From: Rhipicephalus microplus
Taxonomy: Eukaryota; Arthropoda; Arachnida; Ixodida; Ixodidae
Direction of reading: 5' to 3'
Assembly: GCF_043290135.1 (NCBI RefSeq)
Contig: NC_134707.1
Location: forward strand, 136,153,319-136,217,318
DNA length: 64,000 bases
Position numbers and translations under genes: made by a program. Of the stretch, positions 1 to 12,300 are shown piece after piece. The notes below the pieces were generated by a model. The model ran no database searches. It was not told the origin of the DNA and was given only the letters and a program-made list of their open reading frames with translations. How positions within the stretch are numbered: position 1 is the first letter of the stretch; each line of letters starts with the position of its first letter.

Positions 1-464
1 TAGAAACTCCCCAACTAGAAACTCAATAACTAGAGATTCCGCAACTAGAAACTCCACAACCAGAGACTCTGCAACTAGAAACTCCACAAATGGAAACTCC
101 AAAACTGAAAACTCCACAACTAGAAACTCCACATCTAGAAACACCACAACTAGAAACTCCGCAACTAGAGACTCCACAACTAGAAACTCCTTAACTAGAA
201 ACTCCACAACTACAAACTCCACAAATAGAGACTCGGCCACTTGAAACTCCACAACTAGACACTCCAACCTAAAAACTCTACAACTAGAAACTCCTAAACT
301 AGAGACTCCACAACTAGAAACCCCACAGACAGAGACTCTGCAACTGGAAACTCTGCAGCTGGAAACTCCACAAATAGAAACTCCGCAATTAGAAACTCCG
401 CAGCTAGAAACTCCACAACTAGAGACTCCACAACTAGAAACTCCACAACTAGAAACTCCACAAC

Positions 465-530
465 TTGAAACCTCACAACCTTAAGTTCCGCAACTAGAAA
501 ATCCACAGCTAGAGATTCCGCAACTAGAAA
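465..530 (+). repeat. CCTTAAG landmark block (representative)
   Basis: The block reads TTGAAACCTCACAACC, then TTAAGTTCCG, an AAAATCC monomer and CAGCTAGAGATTCCG. I counted roughly 50 occurrences, among them 479, 2,094, 2,859, 7,339, 9,957, 14,545, 21,473, 25,734, 33,092, 37,669, 49,377, 53,965, 58,090, 60,634 and 63,026 (approximate). Variants fall into classes: CCTTACGTTCCGCC in most second blocks of the 16-kb family (for example near 23,528, 39,724, 55,827), CCTTAAGTTCGG, and CCTTCAG near 28,788 and 45,070. The six-base core CTTAAG is a palindrome. Confidence 0.85.
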
Positions 531-693
531 CTCCACAAGTAGAAACTCCACAACTCAGAACTCCACAACTCGAAAGTCCTCAACTAGAAACTCCACAACT
601 GGAAACTCCACAACTAGACACTTCACAACTAAAAACTCTACAACTAGAAACTCCTAAACTAGAGACTCCACAACTAAAGAATCTACAACTAAA

Positions 694-760
694 GACTTCA
701 AACTAGAAACTCAACAACTAGAAACTTCAAAATTCAGAACTCTACTAGAAACTACACAAC
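694..760 (+). repeat. L1 landmark, A-type (representative)
   Basis: L1 is a block of atypical monomers with the core AATTCAGAAC followed by TCTACTAG. A-type cores start at 731, 3,108, 10,207, 17,411, 21,724, 25,985, 29,035, 33,343, 37,916, 42,271, 45,321, 49,627, 54,215, 58,340, 60,882 and 63,276. Confidence 0.9.
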
Positions 761-1353
761 TGGAAACTCCACAACTAGACACTCCACAACTAGAAACTCC
801 ACACCTAGAGACTCTGCAACTATGAAACTCTGAATCTAGAAACTCCGCAACAAGAAATTTCAAAGCTTGAAACATCACAACTAGACACTCCGCAACTAGA
901 AACTCCACAACTTGAGACGCCGCAACTAGAAACTCCACAACTTGAAACTCCACAACTCAAAACTCCACAACTTGAAACTCCACAACTAGAAACTCCACAA
1001 CTTGAGACTCCGCAACTAGAAACTCCTCAACTTGAAACTCCACAACAGGAAACTCCACAGCCAGAAACTCTACAACTAGAAACTCTACAACTAGAAACTT
1101 CACAACCAGAGACTCCGCAACCAGAAACTCCACAACTAGAGACTCCAAAACTCAAAACTTCACAACTAGAAAATCCACAACCAGAGACTGCAATTCCACA
1201 ACTAGAAACTCCACAACTAGATACTCCGCAACTAGAAACTCCACAACTAGAGATTCCACAACTTGAAACTCCACAACTAGAAACTCCACAACTAGAAACT
1301 CTGCAACTAGAGACTTCACAACTAGAAACTCCACATCTACAAACTCTACAAAT

Positions 1354-1410
1354 AGAGACTCGGCCACAAGAATTTTCATGTCTAGAAAGTCCACAACTAA
1401 AAACTCCACA
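1354..1410 (+). repeat. GACTCGGCC / ATGTCTAGAAAG landmark (representative)
   Basis: The monomer AATAGAGACTCGGCC is followed by ACAAGAATTTTCATG and TCTAGAAAGTCC. Versions reading TTCATG with two, three or four T recur throughout, for example at 3,755, 8,285, 10,854, 24,569, 31,896, 40,855, 48,180 and 61,561. The A-run downstream (CTAAAACTCC, with five or six A in other versions) differs by version, and each length stays with its version in every copy. The ATG makes many spurious open frames appear to start here. Confidence 0.85.
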
Positions 1411-1622
1411 ACTGGAAACTCCACAACTAGAAACTCCCCAACTAGAAACTCCACAACTAGAGATTCCGCAACAAGAAACTCCACAACCAGAGACTCTGCA
1501 ACTAGAAACTCCGCAGCTAGAAACTCCACAAATAGAAACTCCGCAACTAGAAACTCCGCAGCTAGAAACTACACAACTAGAGACTCCACAACTAGTAACT
1601 CCACAACTAAAAACTCCACAAA

Positions 1623-1715
1623 TAGAGACTCGGCAACTAGAAATTCCATATCTAGAAACTCCACAACTAAAAACTTTACAACTAGAAACTGCAAAACTAG
1701 AGACTTCACAACTAG
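1623..1715 (+). repeat. CATATCTAGAAAC / AACTTTACAAC landmark (representative)
   Basis: A run of atypical monomers: GACTCGGCAACTAG, AAATTCCATATC, AAAAACTTTAC, AACTGCAAAACTAG, GAGACTTCAC. It lies to the right of the ATGTCTAG landmark in most units, for example near 4,010-4,085, 8,538-8,612, 24,909-24,990, 41,192-41,275 and 57,280-57,360. A related block lacking the AACTTTAC monomer follows a CCACCAATAGAG monomer, for example at about 1,790-1,857. Confidence 0.8.
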
Positions 1716-2377
1716 AAACTCCACAACTAGAAACTCCACAACTAGAGACTCCGCAACTCCACAACTGAAAACTCCACAACTACAAACTCCACCAATAGAG
1801 ACTTGGCAACTAGAAATTCCATATCTAGAAACTCCACAACTAAAAACTCCAATATAAAAACTCCACAACTAGAAACTCCACAACTAGAAACTCTACATCT
1901 AGAGACTCTGAAACTAGAAACTCCAAAGCCAGAGACTGTGCAAGTGGAAACTCTGCAGCTGGAAGCTCCACAAATAAAAACTCCGCAATTAGAAACTCCG
2001 CAGCTAGAAACTCCACAACTAGAGACTCCACACCTAGAAACTCCACAACTAGAAACTCCACAACTAGAAACTCCACAATTTGAAACCTCACAACCTTAAG
2101 TTCCGCAACTAGAAAATCCACAGCTAGAGATTCCGCAACTAGAAACTCCACAACAAGAAACTCCACAACTCAAAACTCCACAACAAGAAACTCCACAACT
2201 CAAAACTGCACAACTCAAAACTCCACAACTAGAAACTCCACAACTAGAAACTCCCCAACTAGAAACTCCACAACTAGAAACTCCACAACTACAAACTCTA
2301 CAAATAGAGACTCGGCCACAAGAAATTCATGTCTAGAAAGTCCACAACTAAAACTCCACAATTGGAAACTCCACAAC

Positions 2378-4230
2378 TAGAAACTCCCCAACTAGAAACT
2401 CAATAACTAGAGATTCCGCAACTAGAAACTCCACAACCAGAGACTCTGCAACTAGAAACTCCACAAATAGAAACTCCAAAACTGAAAACTCCACAACTAG
2501 AAACTCCACATCTAGAAACACCACAACTAGAAACTCCGCAACTAGAGACTCCACAACTAGAAACTCCTTAACTAGAAACTCCACAACTACAAACTCCACA
2601 AATAGAGACTCGGCCACTTGAAAATCCACAACTAGACACTCCAACCTAAAAACTCTACAACTAGAAACTCCTAAACTAGAGACTCCACAACTAGAAACCC
2701 CACAGCCAGAGACTCTGCAACTGGAAACTCTGCAGCTGGAAACTCCACAAATAGAAACTCCGCAATTAGAAACTCCGCAGCTAGAAACTCCACAACTAGA
2801 GACTCCACAACTAGAAACTCCACAACTAGAAACTCCACAACTTGAAACCTCACAACCTTAAGTTCCGCAACTAGAAAATCCACAGCTAGAGATTCCGCAA
2901 CTAGAAACTCCACAAGTAGAAACTCCACAACTCAGAACTCCACAACTCGAAAGTCCTCAACTAGAAACTCCACAACTGGAAACTCCACAACTAGACACTT
3001 CACAACTAAAAACTCTACAACTAGAAACTCCTAAACTAGAGACTCCACAACTAAAGAATCTACAACTAAAGACTTCAAACTAGAAACTCAACAACTAGAA
3101 ACTTCAAAATTCAGAACTCTACTAGAAACTACACAACTGGAAACTCCACAACTAGACACTCCACAACTAGAAACTCCACACCTAGAGACTCTGCAACTAT
3201 GAAACTCTGAATCTAGAAACTCCGCAACAAGAAATTTCAAAGCTTGAAACATCACAACTAGACACTCCGCAACTAGAAACTCCACAACTTGAGACGCCGC
3301 AACTAGAAACTCCACAACTTGAAACTCCACAACTCAAAACTCCACAACTTGAAACTCCACAACTAGAAACTCCACAACTTGAGACTCCGCAACTAGAAAC
3401 TCCTCAACTTGAAACTCCACAACAGGAAACTCCACAGCCAGAAACTCTACAACTAGAAACTCTACAACTAGAAACTTCACAACCAGAGACTCCGCAACCA
3501 GAAACTCCACAACTAGAGACTCAGAAACTCGAAACTTCACAACTAGAAAATCCACAACCAGAGACTGCAATTCCACAACTAGAAACTCCACAACTAGATA
3601 CTCCGCAACTAGAAACTCCACAACTAGAGATTCCACAACTTGAAACTCCACAACTAGAAACTCCACAACTAGAAACTCTGCAACTAGAGACTTCACAACT
3701 AGAAACTCCACATCTACAAACTCTACAAATAGAGACTCGGCCACAAGAATTTTCATGTCTAGAAAGTCCACAACTAAAAACTCCACAACTGGAAACTCCA
3801 CAACTAGAAACTCCCCAACTAGAAACTCCACAACTAGAGATTCCGCAACAAGAAACTCCACAACCAGAGACTCTGCAACTAGAAACTCCGCAGCTAGAAA
3901 CTCCACAAATAGAAACTCCGCAACTAGAAACTCCGCAGCTAGAAACTACACAACTAGAGACTCCTCAACTAGAAACTCCACAACTAGAAACTCCACAAAT
4001 AGAAACTCGGCAACTAGAAATTCCATATCTAGAAACTCCACAACTAAAAACTTTACAACTAGAAACTGCAAAACTAGACACTTCACAACTAGAAACTCCA
4101 CAACTAGAGACTCCGCAACTCCACAACTAGAAACTCCACAACTACAAACTCCACCAATAGAGACTTGGAAACTAGAAATTCCATATCTAGAAACTCCACA
4201 ACTAAAAACTCCACTATAAAAGCTCCACAA
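2378..4230 (+). repeat. 2.38-kb local tandem repeat, copy 2 (partial)
   Basis: It matches 1-1,868. The two copies differ by scattered substitutions and by loss of one 15-bp monomer at about 4,080-4,120. Similarity stops at about 4,230, where this copy reads CTATAAAAGCTCC and then runs into sequence special to the 7.1-kb repeats. Confidence 0.8.
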
Positions 4231-7200
4231 CTAGAGACTAGAACTAGAAACTCCACAACTAGAAATTCCACAACTTGAAACCTCACAACCTTAAGTTACG
4301 CAACTAGAAAATCCACAGCTAGAGATTCCGCAACTAGAAACTCCACAACTCAAAACTCCACAACTAGAAACTCCAAAGCTTGAAACTCCACAACTCGAAA
4401 CTCCACAACTGGAAACTCCACAACTAGACACTCCACAACTAAAAACTCTTCATCTAGAAACTCATAAACTAGAGACTCCACAACTAGAGAATCTACAACT
4501 AGAGACTTCAAACTAGAAACTCAACAATTAGAAACTCCACAACTAAAAACTCCATAACTAGAAACTCCACAACTGAAAACTCCGTTACTAGATACTCCAC
4601 AGCTGCAAACTTGGCAACTAGAAACTCCACAACTAGAGACTCAACATCTTGAAACTCCACAACTAGAGACTCTGCAACTAGAAACTCCACAAGTAGAGAC
4701 TCCGCAACTAGAAAATCGACAACTAGAGACTCTGCAACTATAGAACTCCGCAACTAGAAACTCCGCATTTGAAAACTCCGCAACAAGAAATTCCACAGCT
4801 AGAAACACCACAACTAGACACTCCGGAACTAGAAACTCTACAACTAGAGACACATCAACTAGAGAATTCGCAACTAGAAACTCCAAAACTAGAGACTCTG
4901 CAACTAGAAACTCCGCAGCTAGAAACTCCACAACTTGAAACTCCACAACTAGTAACTTCACAACCTGAGACTCCGCAACTAGAAACTCCACAACTTGAAA
5001 CTGCACAACTAGAAACTCCACAACCAGAAACTCCACAACTAGAAACTCCACAACTAGAAACTCCGCAACTAGAGAGTCCACAACCAGAAACTCCACAACT
5101 TGAAACTCCACAACTAGAAACTCCACAACCAGAAGCTTCACAACTAGAAACTCCACAACTAGAAACTCCACAACTACAAACTCCACAAATAGAGAATCGG
5201 CAACTAGAAATTCCATATCTAAAAACTCCACAACTAAAAAATTTACAACTAGAAACTGCAAAACTAGAGACTTCACAACTAGAAACTCCACAACTAGAAA
5301 CTCCACAACTAGAGACTCCGCAACTCCACAACTAGAAAGTCCACAACTGGAACCTCCTCAACTAGATACTCCACAACTAGAAACTCCAAACTTGAAACTC
5401 CACAACTACAAACTCCACAACCAGAAACTCTACAACTAGAAACTCCACAACTAGAAACTCCACAACTAGAAACTCCGCAACTAGAGACTCTGCAACTAAG
5501 AAACTCTGCAACTAAAAACTCCGCAACAAGAAATTTCACAGCTAGAAACACCACAACTAGACACTCCGCAACTAGAAACTCCACAACTTGAGACGCCGCA
5601 ACTAGAAAATCCTCAACTTGAAACTCCACAACTCGAAACTCCACAACTAGAAACTTTACAACTTGAGACTCCTCAACTAGAGAATTCGCAACTAGAAACT
5701 CCAAAACTCGAGTCTCTGCAACTAGAAACTCCGCAGCTAGAAACTCCACAGCTAGAAACTCCACAACTCGAAACTCCACAACTCGAAAATCCACAACTCA
5801 AAACTCCACAACTTGAAACTCCACAACTAGAGACTCCACAACTTGAGACTCCGCAACTAGAAACTCCTCAACTTGAAACTCGACAACTAGAAACTCCACA
5901 ACCAGAAACTCCAAAACTCGAAACTCCACAACTAGAAACTCCACAACTAAAAAGTCCACAACCAGAGACTCTGCAATTCCACAACTAGAAACTCCAGAAC
6001 TAGATACTCCGCAACTAGAAACTCCACAACTAGAGACTCCACAACTTGAAACTCCACAACTAGAAACTCCACAACTAGAAACTCTGCAACTGGAGACTTC
6101 ACAACTAGAAACTCCACATCTACAAACTCTACAAATAGAGACTCGGCCACAAGAAATTTCATGTCTAGAAAATTCCACAACTAAAAACTCCACAACTGGA
6201 AACTCCACAACTATAAACTCCACAACTAGAAACTCCACATATAGAGATTCCGCAACTAGAAACTCCACAACCAGAGACTGCAACTAGAAACTCCGCAGCT
6301 AGAAACTCCACAAATAGAAACTCCACAACTTCAGCCTCCGCAACTAGAAACTCCTCAACTTGAAACTCCACAACTAGAAACTCCACAACCAGAAATTCCA
6401 CAACTAGAAACTCCACAACTAGAAACTCCACAACTAGAAACTCTGCAACTAGAGACTCCACAACTAAAAACTCCACAACTACAAACTCTACCAATAGAGA
6501 CTCGGCAACTAGAAATTCCATATCTAGAAACTCCACAACTAAAAACTCCACTATAAAAACTCCACAACTAGAAACTCCACAACTAGAAACTCTAAAACTA
6601 GAGACTCCGCAACTAGAAGTTTCACAGCCAGAGACTCTGCAACTAGAAAGTCCACAACTAAAAACTCCACAACTGGAAACTCCACAACTAGAAACTCCAC
6701 AACTAGAGATTCCGCAACTAGAAACTCCATACCAGAGATTCTGCAACTAGAAACTCCGCCGCTAGAAACTCCACAACTAGAAACTTCACAACTAGAAACT
6801 CCACAACTAGAAACTCCACAACCAGAAACTCCGCAACTAGAGACTCCACAACTAGAAACTCCACAACTATAAACTCCACAAATAGAGACTCGGCAACTAG
6901 AAATTCCTTATCTAGAAACTCCACAATTAAAAACTTTACAACTAGAAACTGCAAAACTAGAGACTTCACAACTAGAAACTCCACAGCTAGAAACTCCACA
7001 ACTAGAGACTCCGCAACTCCACAACTAGAAACTCCACAACTAGAAACTCCACAACTACAAACTCCACCAATAGAGACTCGGCAACTAGAAATTCTGTATC
7101 TAGAAACTCCACAACTAAAAACTCCACTATAAAAACTCCACAACTAGAAACTCTACAACTAGAGGCTCCGAAACTAGAAACTCCACAGCGAGAGACTCTG

Positions 7201-7554
7201 CAACTGGAAACTCTGCAGCTGGAAACTCCACAAATAGAAACTCCGCAATTAGAAACTCCGCAGCTAGAAACTCCACAACTAGAGACTCCGCAACTAGAAA
7301 CTCCACAACTAGAAACTCCACATCTTGAAACCTCACAACCTTAAGTTGCGCTACTAGAAAATCCAAAGCTAGAGATTCCGCAACTAGAAACTCCACAACA
7401 AGAAACTCCACAACTCAGAACTCCACAACTCGAAACTCCTCAACTAGAAACTGCACAACTGGAAACTCCACAACTAGACACTTCACAACTAAAAACTCTA
7501 CAACTAGAAACTCCTAAACTAGAGACTCCACAACTAAAGAATCTACAACTAGAG

Positions 7555-7620
7555 ACTTCAAACTAGAAACTCAACAACTAGAAGCTTCAAAATTCGGAAC
7601 TCTACTAGAAACTACACAAC
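7555..7620 (+). repeat. L1 landmark, G-type (representative)
   Basis: Same block as the A-type but with AATTCGGAAC at the core. G-type cores start at 7,591, 14,796, 19,109, 24,033, 27,898, 31,270, 35,413, 40,229, 44,184, 47,554, 51,712 and 56,328. Three of these (7,591, 14,796, 19,109) also carry GAAGCTTC in place of GAAACTTC just upstream. In the 16-kb family the two G-type units at 35,413 and 51,712 read CTTAAAAATTC. Confidence 0.9.
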
Positions 7621-9314
7621 TGGAAACTCCACAACTAGACACTCCACAACCAGAAACTCCACAACTAGAGACTCTGCAACTATGAAACTCTGCAACTAGA
7701 AACTCCGCAACAAGAAATTTCACAGCTTGAAACACCACAACTAGACACTCCGCAACTAGAAACTCCACAACTCAAAACTCCACAACTTGAAACTCAACAA
7801 GTAGAAACTCCACAACTTTAGACTCCGCAACTAGAAACTCCTCAACTTGAAACTCCACAACTGGAAACTCCACAACCAGAAACTCCACAACTAGAAACTC
7901 CACAACTAGAAACTTCACAACCAGAGACTCCGCAACTAGAGACTCCACAACTAGAAACTCCACAACTTGAAACTCCACAACTAGAAACTGCACAACTGGA
8001 AACTCCACAACTTGAGACTCCGCAACTTGAAACTCCACAACTAGAAACTCCGCAACCAGAAACTCCACAACTAGAGACTCCAAAACTCGAAACTCCACAA
8101 CTAGAAAATCCACAAACAGAGACTCTGCAATTCCGCAACTAGAAACTCCACAACTAGAGGTTCCACAACTTGAAACTCCACAACTAGAAACTCCACAACT
8201 AGAAACTCTGCAACTAGAGACTTCACAACTAGAAACTCCACATCTACAAACTCTACAAATAGAGACTCGGCCACAAGAATTTTCATGTCTAGAAAGTCCA
8301 CAACTAAAAACTCCACAACTGGAAACTCCACAACTAGAAACTCCCCAACTAGAAACTCCACAACTAGAGATTCCGCAACAAGAAACTCCACAACCAGAGA
8401 CTCTGCAACTAGAAACTCCGCAGCTAGAAACTCCACAAATAGAAATTCCGCAACTAGAAACTCCGCAGCTAGAAACTACACAACTAGAGACTCCACAACT
8501 AGTAACTCCACAACTAAAAACTCCACAAATAGAGACTCGGCAACTAGAAATTCCATATCTAGAAACTCCACAACTAAAAACTTTACAACTAGAAACTGCA
8601 AAACTAGAGACTTCACAACTAGAAACTCCACAACTAGAAACTCCACAACTAGAGACTCCGCAACTCCACAACTGAAAACTCCACAACTACAAACTCCACC
8701 AATAGAGACTTGGCAACTAGAAATTCCATATCTAGAAACTCCACAACTAAAAACTCCAATATAAAAACTCCACAACTAGAAACTCCACAACTAGAAACTC
8801 TACATCCAGAGACTCCGAAACTAGAAACTCCACAGCCAGCGACTGTGCAACTGGAAACTCTGCAGCTGGAAGCTCCACAAATAAAAACTCCGCAATTAGA
8901 AACTCCGCAGCTAGAAACTCCACAACTAGAGACTCCACACCTAGAAACTCCACAACTAGAAACTCCACAACTAGAAACTCCACAATTTGAAACCTCACAA
9001 CCTTAAGTTCCGCAACTAGAAAATCCACAGCTAGAGATTCCGCAACTAGAAACTCCACAACAAGAAACTCCACAACTCTAAACTCCACAACAAGAAACTC
9101 CACAACTCAAAACTGCACAACTTGAAACTCCACAACTAGACACTCCACAACTAAAAACTCTACAACTAGAAACTCCTAAACTAGAGACTCCACAACTAGA
9201 GACTACAACTGGAGACTTAAAACTAGAAACTCCACAACTAGAAACTCCACAACTCGGAACTCCACAACTCAAAACTCCACAACTAGAAACTCCACAACTC
9301 GGAACTCCACAACT

Positions 9315-12300
9315 CAAAACTCCACAACTAGAAACTCCACAACTAGAAACTCCCCAACTAGAAACTCCACAACTAGAAACTCCACAACTACAAACTCTAC
9401 AAATAGAGACTCGGCCACAAGAAATTCATGTCTAGAAAGTCCACAACTAAAACTCCACAATTGGAAACTCCACAACTAGAAACTCCCCAACTAGAAACTC
9501 AACAACTAGAGATTCCGCAACTAGAAACTCCACAACCAGAGACTCTGCAACTAGAAACTCCACAAATAGAAACTCCAAAACTAAAAACTCCACAACTAGA
9601 AACTCCACATCTAGAAACACCACAACTAGAAACTCCGCAACTAGAGACTCCACAACTAGAAACTCCTTAACTAGAAACTCTACAACTACAAACTCCACAA
9701 ATAGAGACTCGGCCACTTGAAACTCCACAACTAGACACTCCAACCTAAAAACTCTACAACTAGAAACTCCTAAACTAGAGACTCCACAACTAGAAACCCC
9801 ACAGCCAGAGACTCTGCAACTGGAAACTCTGCAGCTGGAAACTCCACAAATAGAAACTCCGCAATTAGAAACTCCGCAGCTAGAAACTCCACAACTAGAG
9901 ACTCCACAACTAGAAACTCCACAACTAGAAACTCCACAACTTGAAACCTCACAACCTTAAGTTCCGCAACTAGAAAATCCACAGCTAGAGATTCCGCAAC
10001 TAAAAACTCCACAAGTAAAAACTCCACAACTCAGAACTCCACAACTCGAAAGTCCTCAACTAGAAACTCCACAACTGGAAACTCCACAACTAGACACTTC
10101 ACAACTAAAAACTCTACAACTAGAAACTCCTAAACTAGAGACTCCACAATTAAAGAATCTACAACTAAAGACTTCAAACTAGAAACTCAACAACTAGAAA
10201 CTTCAAAATTCAGAACTCTACTAGAAACTACACAACTGGAAACTCCACAACTAGACACTCCACGACAAGAAACTCCACACCTAGAGACTCTGCAACTATG
10301 AAACTCTGAATCTAGAAACTCCGCAACAAGAAATTTCAAAGCTTGAAACATCACAACTAGACACTCCGCAACTAGAAACTCCACAACTTGAGACGCCGCA
10401 ACTAGAAACTCCACAACTTGAAACTCCACAACTCAAAACTCCACAACTTGAAACTCCACAACTAGAAACTCCACAACTTGAGACTCCGCAACTAGAAACT
10501 CCTCAACTTGAAACTCCACAACTGGGAACTCCACAGCCAGAAACTCTACAACTAGAAACTCTACAACTAGAAACTTCACAACCAGAGACTCCGCAACCAG
10601 AAACTCCACAACTAGAGACTCCAAAACTCGAAACTTCACAACTAGAAAATCCACAACCAGAGACTGCAATTCCACAACTAGAAACTCCACAACTAGATAC
10701 TCCGCAACTAGAAACTCCACAACTAGAGATTCCACAACTTGAAACTCCACAACTAGAAACTCCACAACTAGAAACTCTGCAACTAGAGACTTCACAACTA
10801 GAAACTCCACATCTACAAACTCTACAAATAGAGACTCGGCCACAAGAATTTTCATGTCTAGAAAGTCCACAACTAAAAACTCCGCAACTGGAAACTCCAC
10901 AACTAGAAACTCCCCAACTAGAAACTCCACAACTAGAGATTCCGCAACAAGAAACTCCACAACCAGAGACTCTGCAACTAGAAACTCCGCAGCTAGAAAC
11001 TCCACAAATAGAAACTCCGCAACTAGAAACTCCGCAGCTAGAAACTACACAACTAGAGACTCCTCAACTAGAAACTCCACAACTAGAAACTCCACAAATA
11101 GAAACTCGGCAACTAGAAATTCTATATCTAGAAACTCCACAACTAAAAACTTTACAACTAGAAACTGCAAAACTAGACACTTCACAACTAGAAACTCCAC
11201 AACTAGAGACTCCGCAACTCCACAACTAGAAACTCCACAACTACAAACTCCACCAATAGAGACTTGGGAACTAGAAATTCCATATCTAGAAACTCCACAA
11301 CTAAAAACTCCACTATAAAAGCTCCACAACTAGAGACTAGAACTAGAAACTCCACAACTAGAAATTCCACAACTTGAAACCTCACAACCTTAAGTTACGA
11401 CACTAGAAAATCCACAGCTAGAGATTCCGCAACTAGAAACTCCACAACTCAAAACTCCACAACTAGAAACTCCAAAGCTTGAAACTCCACAACTCGAAAC
11501 TCCACAACTGGAAACTCCACAACTAGACACTCCACAACTAAAAACTCTTCATCTAGAAACTCATAAACTAGAGACTCCACAACTAGAGAATCTAGAACTA
11601 GAGACTTCAAACTAGAAACTCAACAATTAGAAACTCCACAACTAAAAACTCAACAACTAGAAACTCCACAGCTTGAGACTCCGCAACTAGAAACTCCACA
11701 ACTAGGGACTCCGCAACAAGAAACTCCATAACTAGAAACTCCACAACTGAAAACTCCGTTACTAGATACTCCACAGCTGCAAACTTGGCAACTAGAAACT
11801 CCACAACTAGAGACTCAACATCTTGAAACTCCACAACTAGAGACTCTGCAACTAGAAACTCCACAACTAGAGACTCCGCAACTAGAAAATCGACAACTAG
11901 AGACTCTGCAACTATAGAACTCCGCAACTAGACACTCCGCATTTGAAAACTCCGCAACAAGAAATTCCACAGCTAGAAACACCACAACTAGACACTCCGG
12001 AACTAGAAACTCTACAACTAGAGACACATCAACTAGAGAATTCGCAACTAGAAACTCCAAAACTAGAGACTCTGCAACTAGAAACTCCGCAGCTAGAAAC
12101 TCCACAACTTGAAACTCCACAACTAGTAACTTCACAACCTGAGACTCCGCAACTAGAAACTCCACAACTTGAAACTGCACAACTAGAAACTCCACAACCA
12201 GAAACTCCACAACTAGAAACTCCACAACTAGAAACTCCGCAACTAGAGAGTCCACAACCAGAAACTCCACAACTTGAAACTCCACAACTAGAAACTCCAC

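Larger units (their letters stand above)
294..953 (+). repeat. A-type core segment (representative copy)
   Basis: This 660-bp stretch holds, in order, a CTCTGCAGCTGG landmark (about 350), the CCTTAAG block (479), the CTCGAAAGTCC monomer (about 570), CTAAACTAGAG (about 655), L1 (731) and TATGAAACTCTG (about 821). Copies with the same length are at 2,671-3,330, 9,770-10,429, 16,974-17,633, 21,287-21,946, 37,479-38,138 and 53,778-54,437. The 402-bp spacing of its right part is also kept in most other A-type units. It is the most length-stable part of the array. Confidence 0.85.
1..2377 (+). repeat. 2.38-kb local tandem repeat, copy 1 (left-truncated by the window)
   Basis: Position 1 aligns with 2,378 and this offset of 2,377 holds through L1 (731 and 3,108) and the ATG-bearing landmark at 1,378 and 3,755. 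This copy carries an A-type L1, as does the next, so the A/G alternation seen further right is absent here. Near 2,213 it shows a 192-bp deletion relative to the homologous stretch at about 9,119-9,310. Confidence 0.85.
2216..9314 (+). repeat. 7.1-kb higher-order repeat, copy 1
   Basis: This block aligns with the next one at an offset of 7,099 at its left end. The offset grows to 7,174 near 4,700 (five extra monomers in copy 2), then to about 7,205 near 6,700-6,850 (two more), ending at 7,204. The steps are multiples of 15, as expected for unequal exchange between monomers. It contains one A-type L1 (3,108) and one G-type L1 (7,591), making one dimer. The right boundary is placed by the period, not by a visible junction. 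Confidence 0.85.
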
